Part shown: piece by piece, positions 9,052 through 17,559 of the stretch
Position numbering within the stretch: position 1 is the stretch's first letter
How the letters are laid out: every line of letters starts with the position of its first letter
Source of the DNA: an uncultured Pirellula sp.
GTDB lineage: Bacteria; Planctomycetota; Planctomycetia; Pirellulales; Pirellulaceae
DNA length: 64,000 nt
Reading direction: 5' to 3'
Assembly (NCBI GenBank): GCA_903858115.1
Contig: CAIOHR010000432.1
Coordinates: 111,629 to 175,628, forward strand
Program-made: the position numbers and the translations under genes
The notes under the pieces: model-generated
Databases searched by the model: none
What the model saw: the letters and a program-made list of their open reading frames with translations, nothing else
What the model was told of the DNA's origin: nothing

Positions 9052-10668
9052 TTAACTTACGCGGAGTGTTGATTCGAGATTCTTGAGGATGTCCTTGACC
9101 GACATCTTGCCTCGTCCGCAATGAATCAACTCGTCGTCAGACAGCCAGCTCTCCACCTTTTTCTGAGCAGAGATCACGGTAGAGTGTTGCCTCTTTCCAA
9201 AGAACTCACCGATCTCCGATAAAGCGGTGCGAGTGTACTTCCTCGCCAAAAACATTGCCAACATGCGAGGCTGGCTGACGTTCTGGCACTTGGTCTTTTC
9301 TCGCAACACTTTTTCTTCCAATCCAAAGGTATCACAAACAGCTCGTTCAATGTCGGCCATGCGAACGACAGGTTGGCAGATCCTGAGTAGATCGAGTGTA
9401 CATCGGATCGCTTGTTCGTGATCGAGGGGAGCACCGCTCATTCGTTGCTGTGCAACAAGTCTATGTACGACTCCTTGGAGTACTCTCGCATCACCGGATG
9501 CGTGCGATGCAAGCTCTTCTACGGTGGATTCCCCTAGCTGCACACCGTGGTGATTACACAATTGCATGAGCAACCGAGATCGCGTCGTTGGATCCAAGGG
9601 CTCCAATCCACAAGCCATCCCGCCGGACAAGCGAGCATGCAAGTCGGCCGTCAATCCGTTCAACTCATTGAGAGAACGATCCGCGACCAAGATCACCTGT
9701 CGATGCTCTCGCAGTAGCATATCGATTGTGTTCCGAAGCTCAGCCAACGTTCCGGTTTTGCCCAAGCAAAATTGCAAATCGTCAATGACAAGGACTTCGA
9801 CATCTCGATACTTGCGACGAAAACTAGCGAAACCACCGCCACGAGCACTCTCGGTGAATTCAATAGTAAATTGCTCGCCCGTCAACGTGAGAACACGACG
9901 GAGTTTATGCATCGTCCGCAAACGATGGGCTAGGCCAATGGCCAAGTGCGATTTTCCTGATCCATGTGGCCCATGAAGGAACAATGGACTAATCTGACCT
10001 GGTCGCTCCAGCACCATCGAAGCCGCGGTGTACGCTAAACGATTGTGTTGTCCAGGAATAAACTGATCCCAACGTCGCTCGTTCTCTCGCCTTAGTTCCG
10101 ACAAACGCTCAACGCCCGTTTCCAGCTCAGTCCTGCTCGTCACGTGATCATTGCGTTCTTCCGAAATCGCTGCAGGAGCTCCACGATGAGCCTTGACCGA
10201 AGCAGCGCTCGACGGCGCTCGGTATTCGTCACGGATCTTTCGAATTCTATCGCTGGCAAGTGGAAGCGTTGGCACAAACGTGACTGACTGATTGGATACC
10301 GCTGCATTGCATGGTGTTGATGCAGCGGTATTTGACGAAACGGAAACAACGGTGGCGGAACGCGAGGTTGAGTCCAATTCTGTTTTTTCGGATACATCCG
10401 CAGCAACTGAAATTCGGTATCCGACATGCGAACCCGCAACTTCTTCGATGGCTTGCTGTATCTCTGTGCGGAACATGCGAGAAATGCAGTCCGCTACGAA
10501 TTGGCTCGAAACCTCGATTCCGACCATATTATGGCCTAAAACAGACCACTTCGCATCGGCTCCGAACCAAAGATCCATACGATGTGCCCCCAATCTTTGT
10601 CGGAGAGACGCTACAACCCTTCTCGAGACGGATTGGTCGCTATTTGCCACGTCGTGCGTCAATTTCAT
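9052..10668 (-). CDS. dnaA: Chromosomal replication initiator DnaA
   Basis: AAA+ protein that binds oriC and loads the helicase. Domain I is at the N-terminus (DLWFGADAKWSV to EIQQAIEEVAG) and is followed by a long Ser/Thr-rich linker. Domain III has Walker A GPHGSGKSHL, Walker B VLVIDDLQF, and an arginine-finger region ARLSGGM. Domain IV ends with SEIGEFFGKRQHSTVISA. The canonical DNA-contact triplet Arg-Asp-His is Arg-Gln-His here. The ATG at 10668 is preferred over 10686 because AAGGA sits seven bases ahead of it. No DnaA-box cluster was found next to it, so the replication origin is probably elsewhere, or its boxes are non-canonical. The length (about 538) is a little above average because of the linker. 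Confidence 0.9.
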   Translation of the reverse strand: MKLTHDVANSDQSVSRRVVASLRQRLGAHRMDLWFGADAKWSVLGHNMVGIEVSSQFVADCISRMFRTEIQQAIEEVAGSHVGYRISVAADVSEKTELDSTSRSATVVSVSSNTAASTPCNAAVSNQSVTFVPTLPLASDRIRKIRDEYRAPSSAASVKAHRGAPAAISEERNDHVTSRTELETGVERLSELRRENERRWDQFIPGQHNRLAYTAASMVLERPGQISPLFLHGPHGSGKSHLAIGLAHRLRTMHKLRRVLTLTGEQFTIEFTESARGGGFASFRRKYRDVEVLVIDDLQFCLGKTGTLAELRNTIDMLLREHRQVILVADRSLNELNGLTADLHARLSGGMACGLEPLDPTTRSRLLMQLCNHHGVQLGESTVEELASHASGDARVLQGVVHRLVAQQRMSGAPLDHEQAIRCTLDLLRICQPVVRMADIERAVCDTFGLEEKVLREKTKCQNVSQPRMLAMFLARKYTRTALSEIGEFFGKRQHSTVISAQKKVESWLSDDELIHCGRGKMSVKDILKNLESTLRVS

Positions 10669-11048
10669 CGCGAATTCCTTAACCATGCGAGTCTATCCCG
10701 GTTGCCATCGTGCATGCGGTCTAGTTTCCATCTGATCGGGAACCATCCCGTCAGAGTATCACAAAAATGGGGTTTATCGCTCCGTTGCGCTAACTTGCTG
10801 ACAATTCGCACGCCATTAACGGCACTTGCTTGTCGCGTCACCCTCGTCGTGTGATACAGGTGGGGATTGTAAGAATGCTAGCTCTCAAGTCAAATTCCGA
10901 AGTGAAAACGGATCCAAAAAAGCTCGGTGCGAATGATGAAGATTAGGTAAACTCCGCTCGAAACGGTCGGACAAATTTTTTCGTGCACCGAAGTCCGGTT
11001 CGCAATGCTGGTGGAAAAGCTGTTGGTATTCTTTTGGAGGGATGTTGA
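10669..11048. other. Divergent dnaA / sulfatase intergenic region
   Basis: The 380 bases between dnaA (leftward) and a sulfatase gene (rightward) contain no convincing ORF. There are two mirror-image octamers, GTATCACA near 10756 and TGTGATAC near 10849. They only loosely resemble DnaA boxes (TTATNCACA) and could be chance. GGAGG at about 11036 is the ribosome-binding site of the sulfatase. No AT-rich unwinding stretch or box cluster typical of oriC is visible. Confidence 0.4.
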
Positions 11049-12575
11049 ATGAGAAAACGAAGTGCCGCGATCCAATTCTTGTGCCTCGCCGCAGCCGTCG
11101 CGTTCGCCATGTTTATGCCCGAAATGGCCTATTGCCAACCTCCCAATGCAAAAGCCGAGCGGCTCAATGTCGTCTTCATTCTTGCGGACGATTTGGGACG
11201 GAAAGACATAGGATGTTACGGACAACAAAAGATCCCCACTCCAAACATAGATCGGCTTGCAAGCGAGGGGATGCGATTCACTCGCCATTATAGCGGAGCA
11301 CCGGTCTGTGCGCCATCGCGATGCGTGCTTATGACTGGCAAGCACTTGGGGCACGCCGAGATTCGAGGAAACTTGCAAGCGAAAACGAAGTTTCCGGAGT
11401 TCACCGAAGGACAATACCCGCTTACCTCCTCTGCATTGACAATTGCAAATCGTTTTCAAGAGGCTGGCTATGCTACCGGTGCTTTCGGCAAATGGGGACT
11501 GGGCCCCGTTGGAAGCACGGGTGCACCGGACAAAAAAGGGTTTCAAGAGTTCTTTGGCTATAACTGCCAATCTGTTGCACACAGCTATTACCCTCCTTTT
11601 CTCTGGCACAACAATGACAAAGTTCCGCTCAACACAAAAGTCATACCAGGCCATGCAAAAAGACCTGAAGGCAAAATCACTGCCGAAGAGTGGATCGGTG
11701 AATCTTATGCACCTTATCGAATGATCGAAGAAGCAGAGAAGTTTATCACAGCGAACAAAAGCAACCCATTTTTTCTTTACCTTCCATTCATTGAGCCACA
11801 TGTTGCAATGCATCCTCCGAAGGCATCGTATGAGAAGTTCCCGTCTGAATGGGATCAACTCGAGTACCGCGGGGGGAATGGGTATTTGCCTCATCCACGT
11901 CCGAGAGCAGCATACGCCGCTATGGTTCATGATCTCGATAGCTATGTCGGTCGTGTTCTTAAGGCACTGGACACCTATAATTTGACGAACAACACCTTGG
12001 TCATCTTTACGAGCGACAACGGAGCAACGCATCCAGGCACGAAAGAAGCTTCATTTCATATCGGGGGCGCTGACATAGATTTTTTTGAAAGCACGGGTAA
12101 CTTGCGAGGCTACAAAGGGAGCGTTTATGAAGGCGGAATCCGCGTTCCGATGATTGCAAAGTTGCCAAATGTGATTGAAGCTGGGGCCGTTACGGATTGT
12201 GCGACCTACTTTGCCGACTGGTTTCCAACGCTTTGTGATGCCGTTAAGTTCTCCCCTCCGATCGAGTCCGATGGCGAGAGTTTTTGGAGTAAGTTGACGA
12301 ACAAAACTTCTGCTTGGAAAAGAAAGAACCCAATGATTTGGATTTTCCCGGAGTATGGCGGACAAGTCGCGATTCAGGATGCAGATTGGAAACTCGTCCG
12401 CGTCGGACTTGCAACGAAGAAGCCAGGTGCATGGGAGCTCTATCACATCTCAGAGGACCCATCGGAAACGAGGGACATGTCTGCTGCTCACCCAGAGATT
12501 GTCCAGAGATTAGCCGGTCTGCTTCGAGAGGCTAATGCCAGCAACGAGATTTTCCCACTAGCGATCCATCTCTAG
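11049..12575 (+). CDS. Secreted sulfatase (arylsulfatase family)
   Basis: Hydrolyses sulfate esters, probably of polysaccharides. A signal peptide covers about residues 1-29 (basic start, then AAAVAFAMF). The mature part opens with NVVFILADDLG (metal Asp47-Asp48), GCYGQQKIPTPNIDRLA, and the formylglycine motif CAPSR with Cys87, then VLMTGKHLGHAEIRGN. FTSDNGATHPG gives the second metal pair. 508 residues, usual for the family. GGAGGG stands ahead of the ATG. Needs a formylglycine-generating enzyme, which is not in this window. mch follows after 14 bases. Confidence 0.92.
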   Translation: MRKRSAAIQFLCLAAAVAFAMFMPEMAYCQPPNAKAERLNVVFILADDLGRKDIGCYGQQKIPTPNIDRLASEGMRFTRHYSGAPVCAPSRCVLMTGKHLGHAEIRGNLQAKTKFPEFTEGQYPLTSSALTIANRFQEAGYATGAFGKWGLGPVGSTGAPDKKGFQEFFGYNCQSVAHSYYPPFLWHNNDKVPLNTKVIPGHAKRPEGKITAEEWIGESYAPYRMIEEAEKFITANKSNPFFLYLPFIEPHVAMHPPKASYEKFPSEWDQLEYRGGNGYLPHPRPRAAYAAMVHDLDSYVGRVLKALDTYNLTNNTLVIFTSDNGATHPGTKEASFHIGGADIDFFESTGNLRGYKGSVYEGGIRVPMIAKLPNVIEAGAVTDCATYFADWFPTLCDAVKFSPPIESDGESFWSKLTNKTSAWKRKNPMIWIFPEYGGQVAIQDADWKLVRVGLATKKPGAWELYHISEDPSETRDMSAAHPEIVQRLAGLLREANASNEIFPLAIHL

Positions 12576-12589
12576 AACCGATAGTCAAC

Positions 12590-13561
12590 ATGGACAAAAA
12601 ATCAAACGTTCGTTTGAACGAACTTTCATACGGTATCTGCAAGTCAGCGATCGGACATGCCGATGCCTGGAGGATATCAAGCCAATCCTTGGACAATGGC
12701 GCAACGGTCATCGACTTTGGTGTTCATGTGTCTGGCGGTATTTTGGCCGGCCAGAATCTCGCCAGAATATGCATGGCGGATCGGGCAAAGGTTACGGTGC
12801 ACCCAGCGGATTACTCGTTGGGCCCATGGCCTTCGATTCAAGTCTATACGGAACATCCGCTTCAGGCATGCATGGGGGCACAATACGCCGGTTGGCCGAT
12901 AAAACACGAAAAGTTTTTTGCCATGGGTTCAGGGCCCATGCGAACCAAACGTGGGCGGGAGCCCGTGTTGGAATCTCTAGGTATAGCGGATGACTCTTCC
13001 GTCGCGGTGGGGGTTTTGGAATGCGACTCGATCCCCTCGATGGAGATTGCAAGTCTCATTGCCGACGAATGCAAAGTGCCTACCGACAAAGTGTATTTGT
13101 GCGTTGCGCCGACACGCTCGATTGCAGGCACACTCCAAGTGGTAGCTAGGTCGATTGAGACGAGCCTACACAAACTATTTGAGTTAGGATTTCAACTCGA
13201 GTCGGTCGTCGGTGGACATGGAACTGCCCCACTTCCGCCGCCAGCGATCGATTTCGTTAGCGGAATTGGTAGGACAAATGACGCTATTTTGTATGGGTCT
13301 CATGTAACTCTTTGGGTCGAATCGGAAGACGATCAGCTAGTGGAATTAGGTCCCAAGGTTCCTAGTTGTGCATCCAAAGACTTTGGACAACCGTTTGCGA
13401 CGACTTTCGAAAAATATGATTTCGATTTTTACAAAGTAGACCCAGGGTTATTTAGTCCAGCGATGCTAACGGTTGTGAATCTCAAAACTGGGCGATCATG
13501 GCGTTGGGGTGCTCTTCGGCCAGATGTTTTGCAACGTTCTTTTGGAGAACAAACGCGCTAA
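12590..13561 (+). CDS. mch: Methenyltetrahydromethanopterin cyclohydrolase
   Basis: Converts methenyl- to formyl-tetrahydromethanopterin, a step in archaeal-type C1 transfer that planctomycetes share with methylotrophs. The 323-residue sequence matches Mch throughout: GATVIDFGVHVSGGILAG near residue 40, LGPWPSIQVYTEHP, AGWPIKHEKFFAMGSGPMR in the middle, YLCVAPTRSIAGTLQVVARS, and GIGRTNDAILYGS. Length is typical. No other H4MPT-pathway gene (fae, ftr, fhc, mtd) lies in the window; the neighbours on both sides are sulfatases, so the operon is broken up here. Confidence 0.92.
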   Translation: MDKKSNVRLNELSYGICKSAIGHADAWRISSQSLDNGATVIDFGVHVSGGILAGQNLARICMADRAKVTVHPADYSLGPWPSIQVYTEHPLQACMGAQYAGWPIKHEKFFAMGSGPMRTKRGREPVLESLGIADDSSVAVGVLECDSIPSMEIASLIADECKVPTDKVYLCVAPTRSIAGTLQVVARSIETSLHKLFELGFQLESVVGGHGTAPLPPPAIDFVSGIGRTNDAILYGSHVTLWVESEDDQLVELGPKVPSCASKDFGQPFATTFEKYDFDFYKVDPGLFSPAMLTVVNLKTGRSWRWGALRPDVLQRSFGEQTR

Positions 13562-13983
13562 CGCTTTTGCATAGTCAAGTAGCGGATCTACAACGATGAA
13601 TAGTACGGAACGCTATGCTGAGAGAAGTCAAGACAGAGCCGACAAAAATCAAGGTTGTAGGTACATTCCATGTGCCGTCCACCTAGAATCCCGACAAATC
13701 ATGATGCTCTGACGCCACGAGATTTTCTCCGCTTTCTTTGTTTTTCCTCCCACCTTGGACGCTAGAGCCAACCGACGCATTCGGCTTCATCGGCGGAGGG
13801 GAATCGGACTTTGACGAGGACCGGAACCTGGCGAGCGATTGGGATCGATAATCCTCATGGGAGTTCGATTCGTAGTTCAGTTGAAATCGAGTATCATGGG
13901 ACTTTCGATTCGTATTTCGACGATTTGGTACTTCTCTCTGGACTTCCGCGTCCAGAACCGTCCTTCCCGGATAGATCCCATTT
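13562..13983. other. Intergenic region with a REP-like element
   Basis: About 420 bases between mch and the second sulfatase. It holds the hairpin element at 13660-13676 (listed separately) and no convincing gene. The Ser/Arg-rich frames seen here lack ribosome-binding sites and family resemblance. The promoter of the downstream sulfatase should lie in the last 150 bases, but no clear boxes could be picked. Confidence 0.4.
13653..13683 (+). repeat. REP-like hairpin element behind mch
   Basis: GGTACAT-TCC-ATGTGCC at 13660-13676 forms a 7-bp stem with a three-base loop; one pair is a T-G wobble that holds in plus-strand RNA. The flank GTCCACCT is shared with the copy at 3911-3947. It starts about 100 bases after mch, and there is no T tract behind it. 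Confidence 0.6.
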
Positions 13984-15465
13984 ATGACGCATCACATTCA
14001 GGCTGTTCTTCATTCCCTCCATCTCCGACTTGGACGCTCTCCTTGGGGGATGATGGTGTTCCTGCTTGCGATCGCTAACTTTTTGCCTGGTGTTCGGCAT
14101 CTATCCGCCTTCGCGCCTCCTGCGGATAGTGAGCGCCCCAACATTGTCGTCATCTTTATTGACGATTTAGGTTACGGAGACATTGGCCCTTTTGGTGCTA
14201 CCAAGCAAAAGACTCCCAATCTTGATCGAATGGCGAGCGAAGGGATGAAGCTAACTAGCTTTTATGCGGCGCCGGTTTGTTCCGTTTCGCGTGCTCAATT
14301 GATGACTGGCTGTTATGGAGTGCGAGTTTCGGTTCCTGGCGTATTCGGTCCTGCGAATCGCAATGGACTTCATCCAGCCGAATTCACTATCGCCGAACGT
14401 TTACGAGAACGTGGATATGCAACGCAGTGTATCGGAAAATGGCACTTGGGTGACCAACCTGAGTTCCTTCCCACGAAACAGGGCTTTGATCATTATTTTG
14501 GAATACCCTACTCCAACGACATGCAGCGCAAGTCGACCGAAACCGGAAAGTCCGTCGTACCATTATTGAGGGACGACCAGGTTGCAGAGCTTTTGACCGA
14601 TGACAAGCAGAGTCAGATCACAGAAAGATACACCGACGAAGCGACTCGCTTTATGCGAAACCATCAAGACAAACCGTTCTTTCTCTACATGCCGCATACA
14701 GCCGTACATACTCCGATTTATCCAGGTGAAGCATTTCGAGGAAAATCTGCAAATGGTCGATTCGGCGATTGGGTCGAAGAGGTGGATTGGAGTGTAGGTA
14801 AAGTGCTTGATACCCTCCAGTCGCTAAATCTGGATCGGAACACAATGGTGCTTTTCACCAGTGACAATGGGCCTTGGTTGATCAAGGGTAGCGATGGTGG
14901 AATCGCAGGGCCTTTGCGTGGTGGAAAAGGGAGTACTTGGGAGGGCGGTGTACGCGTTCCAACGATCGCGCGATGGCCTGGGAAGATCCCTGCAGGCTCG
15001 GTTTGTGATGCAGTTGCTGGCACTATCGATATATTGCCAACGTGTGTTTCCATCGCTGGAGCAAAAGCCTCCGCCGAACCAATCATCGACGGTCGCGACA
15101 TCAGTTCCCTTCTTTTCGGAACATCCAAGGAGTCGAAACGCGAAGCCCACTACTATTTCGCTGGAATCAACCTTCAAGCCGTGCGACAAGGACCGTGGAA
15201 ACTCGCAATCGCCAACCAACCCGAGTCGATGGGGATGAAAGGAAAAGGAGATGCTGAAATCAATCCTCGATTGTACAATCTTGACGCCGATATCGGCGAG
15301 CAATCCAACGTCGCGTCCAAGCATCCCGAGATCGTTTTAAAACTGCAAGCATTGGCAGACAAGGCTAACATGGAGATCGGTGGCGCGTCGCCCACTGCGC
15401 GTCGCCCTGCGGGTCAATCAGACAATCCTCAAACACTTTATCCGTCTGAGAAAACAAAAAAGTAG
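13984..15465 (+). CDS. Secreted sulfatase with atypical CSVSR active-site motif
   Basis: 493 residues. A hydrophobic segment at about 24-44 is a signal peptide or anchor; an ATG at about 14050 would shorten the N-terminus. Sulfatase features are IVVIFIDDLGYGDIG (Asp60-Asp61), KTPNLDRMASEGM, and VCSVSRAQLMTG with the presumed formylglycine Cys99 and Arg103. The usual Pro or Ala two residues after Cys is Val. Then come TQCIGKWHLGD, PFFLYMPHTAVHTPI and FTSDNGPW. The best general comparison is with N-acetylgalactosamine-6-sulfate / arylsulfatase A types; the substrate cannot be named. It probably acts in the periplasm. Confidence 0.9.
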   Translation: MTHHIQAVLHSLHLRLGRSPWGMMVFLLAIANFLPGVRHLSAFAPPADSERPNIVVIFIDDLGYGDIGPFGATKQKTPNLDRMASEGMKLTSFYAAPVCSVSRAQLMTGCYGVRVSVPGVFGPANRNGLHPAEFTIAERLRERGYATQCIGKWHLGDQPEFLPTKQGFDHYFGIPYSNDMQRKSTETGKSVVPLLRDDQVAELLTDDKQSQITERYTDEATRFMRNHQDKPFFLYMPHTAVHTPIYPGEAFRGKSANGRFGDWVEEVDWSVGKVLDTLQSLNLDRNTMVLFTSDNGPWLIKGSDGGIAGPLRGGKGSTWEGGVRVPTIARWPGKIPAGSVCDAVAGTIDILPTCVSIAGAKASAEPIIDGRDISSLLFGTSKESKREAHYYFAGINLQAVRQGPWKLAIANQPESMGMKGKGDAEINPRLYNLDADIGEQSNVASKHPEIVLKLQALADKANMEIGGASPTARRPAGQSDNPQTLYPSEKTKK

Positions 15466-15490
15466 TTATAAAGAATCAAGCTCTATCCTC

Positions 15491-16126
15491 ATGCGTCCGT
15501 TATTGGCACCTCATCGATGTCCAGGTTGCGAAATCCGCAAACCGCTATGCTTCTGCGCTTGGATTCCACGTATTGAACTGAGTACACGACTGATTGTTTT
15601 GATGCATACGTGCGAAGAAGTGCTTACCTCCAATACTGCACGTTTGGCCGCAAAAGCACTTGTCCATAGTGAAGTAAGGATTCACGGTCGAAAAGATGGC
15701 AGGATGAAAACGGAGGGATTGGTTGAGTCGGGGCGAGCTTCTTTGCTCCTGTTCCCAAGTCCGCGAGCCGTTGAGCTCACGCCGGATTTCGTGTCGCAGC
15801 TTTCCAGTCCGGTGAATCTTATTGTTCCGGATGCTAGCTGGCGGCAAACATCGAGATTCGTTCGTCACGAGCCTGCCATCGCACGAATTCAGCATGTGAA
15901 GTTGATGCCTGGACCGCCGTCAGAGTATCGATTGCGAGTCCAGCGAAATGAGCAGCATCTCTGTACTCTCGAAGCAATTGCTAGAGCGATCGGAGTTTTA
16001 GAATCGGCCGAAGCTCAATCCAGCCTAGAGAAACTCTTACGCGTGATGGTGGAACGAACACTCTGGTCAAGAGGCAAGATCCCAGCAAGCGAATGTCGCG
16101 AAAGCGGTATTCCAGCAGGCACTTAG
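15491..16126 (+). CDS. DTW-domain tRNA-uridine aminocarboxypropyltransferase
   Basis: About 211 residues. Family features are the N-terminal cysteine cluster RCPGCxxxxPLCFC (a zinc knuckle), an LMHTCEEVLTSNTARLA segment that matches the HxxExxRxxNTARL motif, and the domain-naming motif as DASW in VPDASWRQT. The family (TapT/TuaA type) transfers the aminocarboxypropyl group of SAM to uridine to make acp3U in tRNA. The ATG at 15491 is chosen because the upstream in-frame ATG lies inside the sulfatase gene. The stop overlaps the convergent rsmF-like stop by a few bases. Confidence 0.85.
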   Translation: MRPLLAPHRCPGCEIRKPLCFCAWIPRIELSTRLIVLMHTCEEVLTSNTARLAAKALVHSEVRIHGRKDGRMKTEGLVESGRASLLLFPSPRAVELTPDFVSQLSSPVNLIVPDASWRQTSRFVRHEPAIARIQHVKLMPGPPSEYRLRVQRNEQHLCTLEAIARAIGVLESAEAQSSLEKLLRVMVERTLWSRGKIPASECRESGIPAGT

Positions 16127-17559
16127 TGGTCCGACAGACTGATATTGTTTTGGACGGCCCATGCGGGCAGATGATTGTTCCAGCGATTCGCAGTTGATTT
16201 TGCCCAGCCGATCGATTGCGATTGCCAGGACGCTACGACCCATCCAGTAGCACCATGCCTGTCGACGTGTGCCGTAGAGTCAATCGCATGCTGGATAGCT
16301 TCGCCAGCAACGAATCGCGTAGCTAGCTCCGAGGAAAGGTCCTGCGATTGATGGGGTTGAAAGTATTGACTCCGTAACAAAGCTAATGTGTGCGATGGTA
16401 ACCAACGGCTGCCTTTGTTGTACAAACCTGGTGACGGGATCCCTAGCCATGGGCGACGATCGAGCAGTTTCCAAACCTGGGCACTCGCAATGCACAATCC
16501 AGAATTCCATAATCGTTGCTCGACCTCATCGCCAACGACACCGTAGGAGTGCAACTCGTCGATCGCGGACCTTTCCGATTTGCTATGCCCTCGCGGATGC
16601 TGGTCATTTCGCTGCGGCTTGCTCTTGTTAGTGGATGCAAAATCCAATGGCTTCTCAGTACGGCGCAGACCGCCCGCGAAACCACCCGCACATCGATCGC
16701 GATGTGGCCAAAGCCGATAGCATCCCTCTTGCACTGGGGAACTCCATGCACCGAGCTCGGGTGCACTCAAGGGTTTAAAACAGTCCGGATAAAGTCTCTG
16801 GACTCTGGCCATCTGGGACTCGTTCTCCTCCTCCGCAAAGGTGCAGGTAGAGTAGACAATTCTTCCACCCGGCCGAACGAGTTGGATAGCGGCATCGAGG
16901 ATGCGATGTTGCCTCTTTGCACTATGATCAATTTGCGATGTTGTCCAAGCGTTCGTGCTGCGTTTTTCCTTTCCCACAAGCATTTGACCGCTACAAGGTG
17001 CGTCTACCAGGACCGCATCGAATGTCTCCGGTAACAACTCTGCTAAATCTTCGGGGTCATAGGATGAAGCTATGTAATTTGCATGCCCCGTTCGGCTGAG
17101 CATGAATTGCAACACATCTGTCCGTGAGCGGATCGACTCATTCGCAACGAGCAAACCTTCGCCGCTCATACTTTCCAGTATTGCTGAAGCTTTGCCACCT
17201 GGTGCTGCGCACAAATCACAGATCCATTCACCAGGTTTCGGATCGAGCAATGCGATCGGCAATAAGGAGCCAGCGTCTTGGATGTAGTAATCGCCAACGG
17301 CATAATTCAAGAAGGAAGCGGGGCGGACCGAATCGCCCTCAGCGTTCAACGTTGCCGGCATACTCGAATCACGATGCTTACCTTGCTCAGACAGCACCCA
17401 ACGCCCGCGCGGATGCCAATCGACGGGAGCCACGCTGAACGGAAGCATGCGATCTAACCGGTCATCTCGAAGCCTAATCGCTCGATTCGGGTACTTCTGA
17501 CATGCTCGTTCGAAGGAGTCGTGCTCGGATCGATCCAGGAACCGATCCAAATTCATCAA
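16123..17559 (-). CDS. RsmF-like rRNA (cytosine-5) methyltransferase
   Basis: NOL1/NOP2/Sun-family SAM methyltransferase. The SAM loop DLCAAPGGKAS is at 115-125, catalytic motif VDAPCSG with Cys189, and YSTCTFAEEENE with the nucleophile Cys239. The C-terminal 200 residues carry GLRRT, a PGLYNKGSRWLPSH segment and a PUA-like tail, as in RsmF (YebU), rather than the N-terminal NusB-like domain of RsmB. The ATG overlaps the stop of the upstream TPR gene (ATGA), so the two are translationally coupled. It probably makes m5C in 16S rRNA; the exact position cannot be read off. Confidence 0.85.
   Translation of the reverse strand: MMNLDRFLDRSEHDSFERACQKYPNRAIRLRDDRLDRMLPFSVAPVDWHPRGRWVLSEQGKHRDSSMPATLNAEGDSVRPASFLNYAVGDYYIQDAGSLLPIALLDPKPGEWICDLCAAPGGKASAILESMSGEGLLVANESIRSRTDVLQFMLSRTGHANYIASSYDPEDLAELLPETFDAVLVDAPCSGQMLVGKEKRSTNAWTTSQIDHSAKRQHRILDAAIQLVRPGGRIVYSTCTFAEEENESQMARVQRLYPDCFKPLSAPELGAWSSPVQEGCYRLWPHRDRCAGGFAGGLRRTEKPLDFASTNKSKPQRNDQHPRGHSKSERSAIDELHSYGVVGDEVEQRLWNSGLCIASAQVWKLLDRRPWLGIPSPGLYNKGSRWLPSHTLALLRSQYFQPHQSQDLSSELATRFVAGEAIQHAIDSTAHVDRHGATGWVVASWQSQSIGWAKSTANRWNNHLPAWAVQNNISLSDH

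Noticed and set aside
10756..10856. GTATCACA ... TGTGATAC pair upstream of dnaA as possible DnaA boxes
   Set aside because: Neither matches TTATNCACA at enough positions and there is no cluster or AT-rich unwinding zone.
10890..12032. 380-codon open frame on the minus strand, opposite the first sulfatase gene
   Set aside because: The plus-strand frame has a signal peptide, CAPSR active site and full sulfatase motifs. The antisense product has no recognisable domain and a Cys/Arg-rich composition typical of shadow frames.
16386..17438. Several plus-strand frames of 60-170 codons inside the RsmF-like gene
   Set aside because: The methyltransferase on the minus strand has both catalytic cysteines and the SAM loop; the others are Arg/Cys/Ser-rich shadows.
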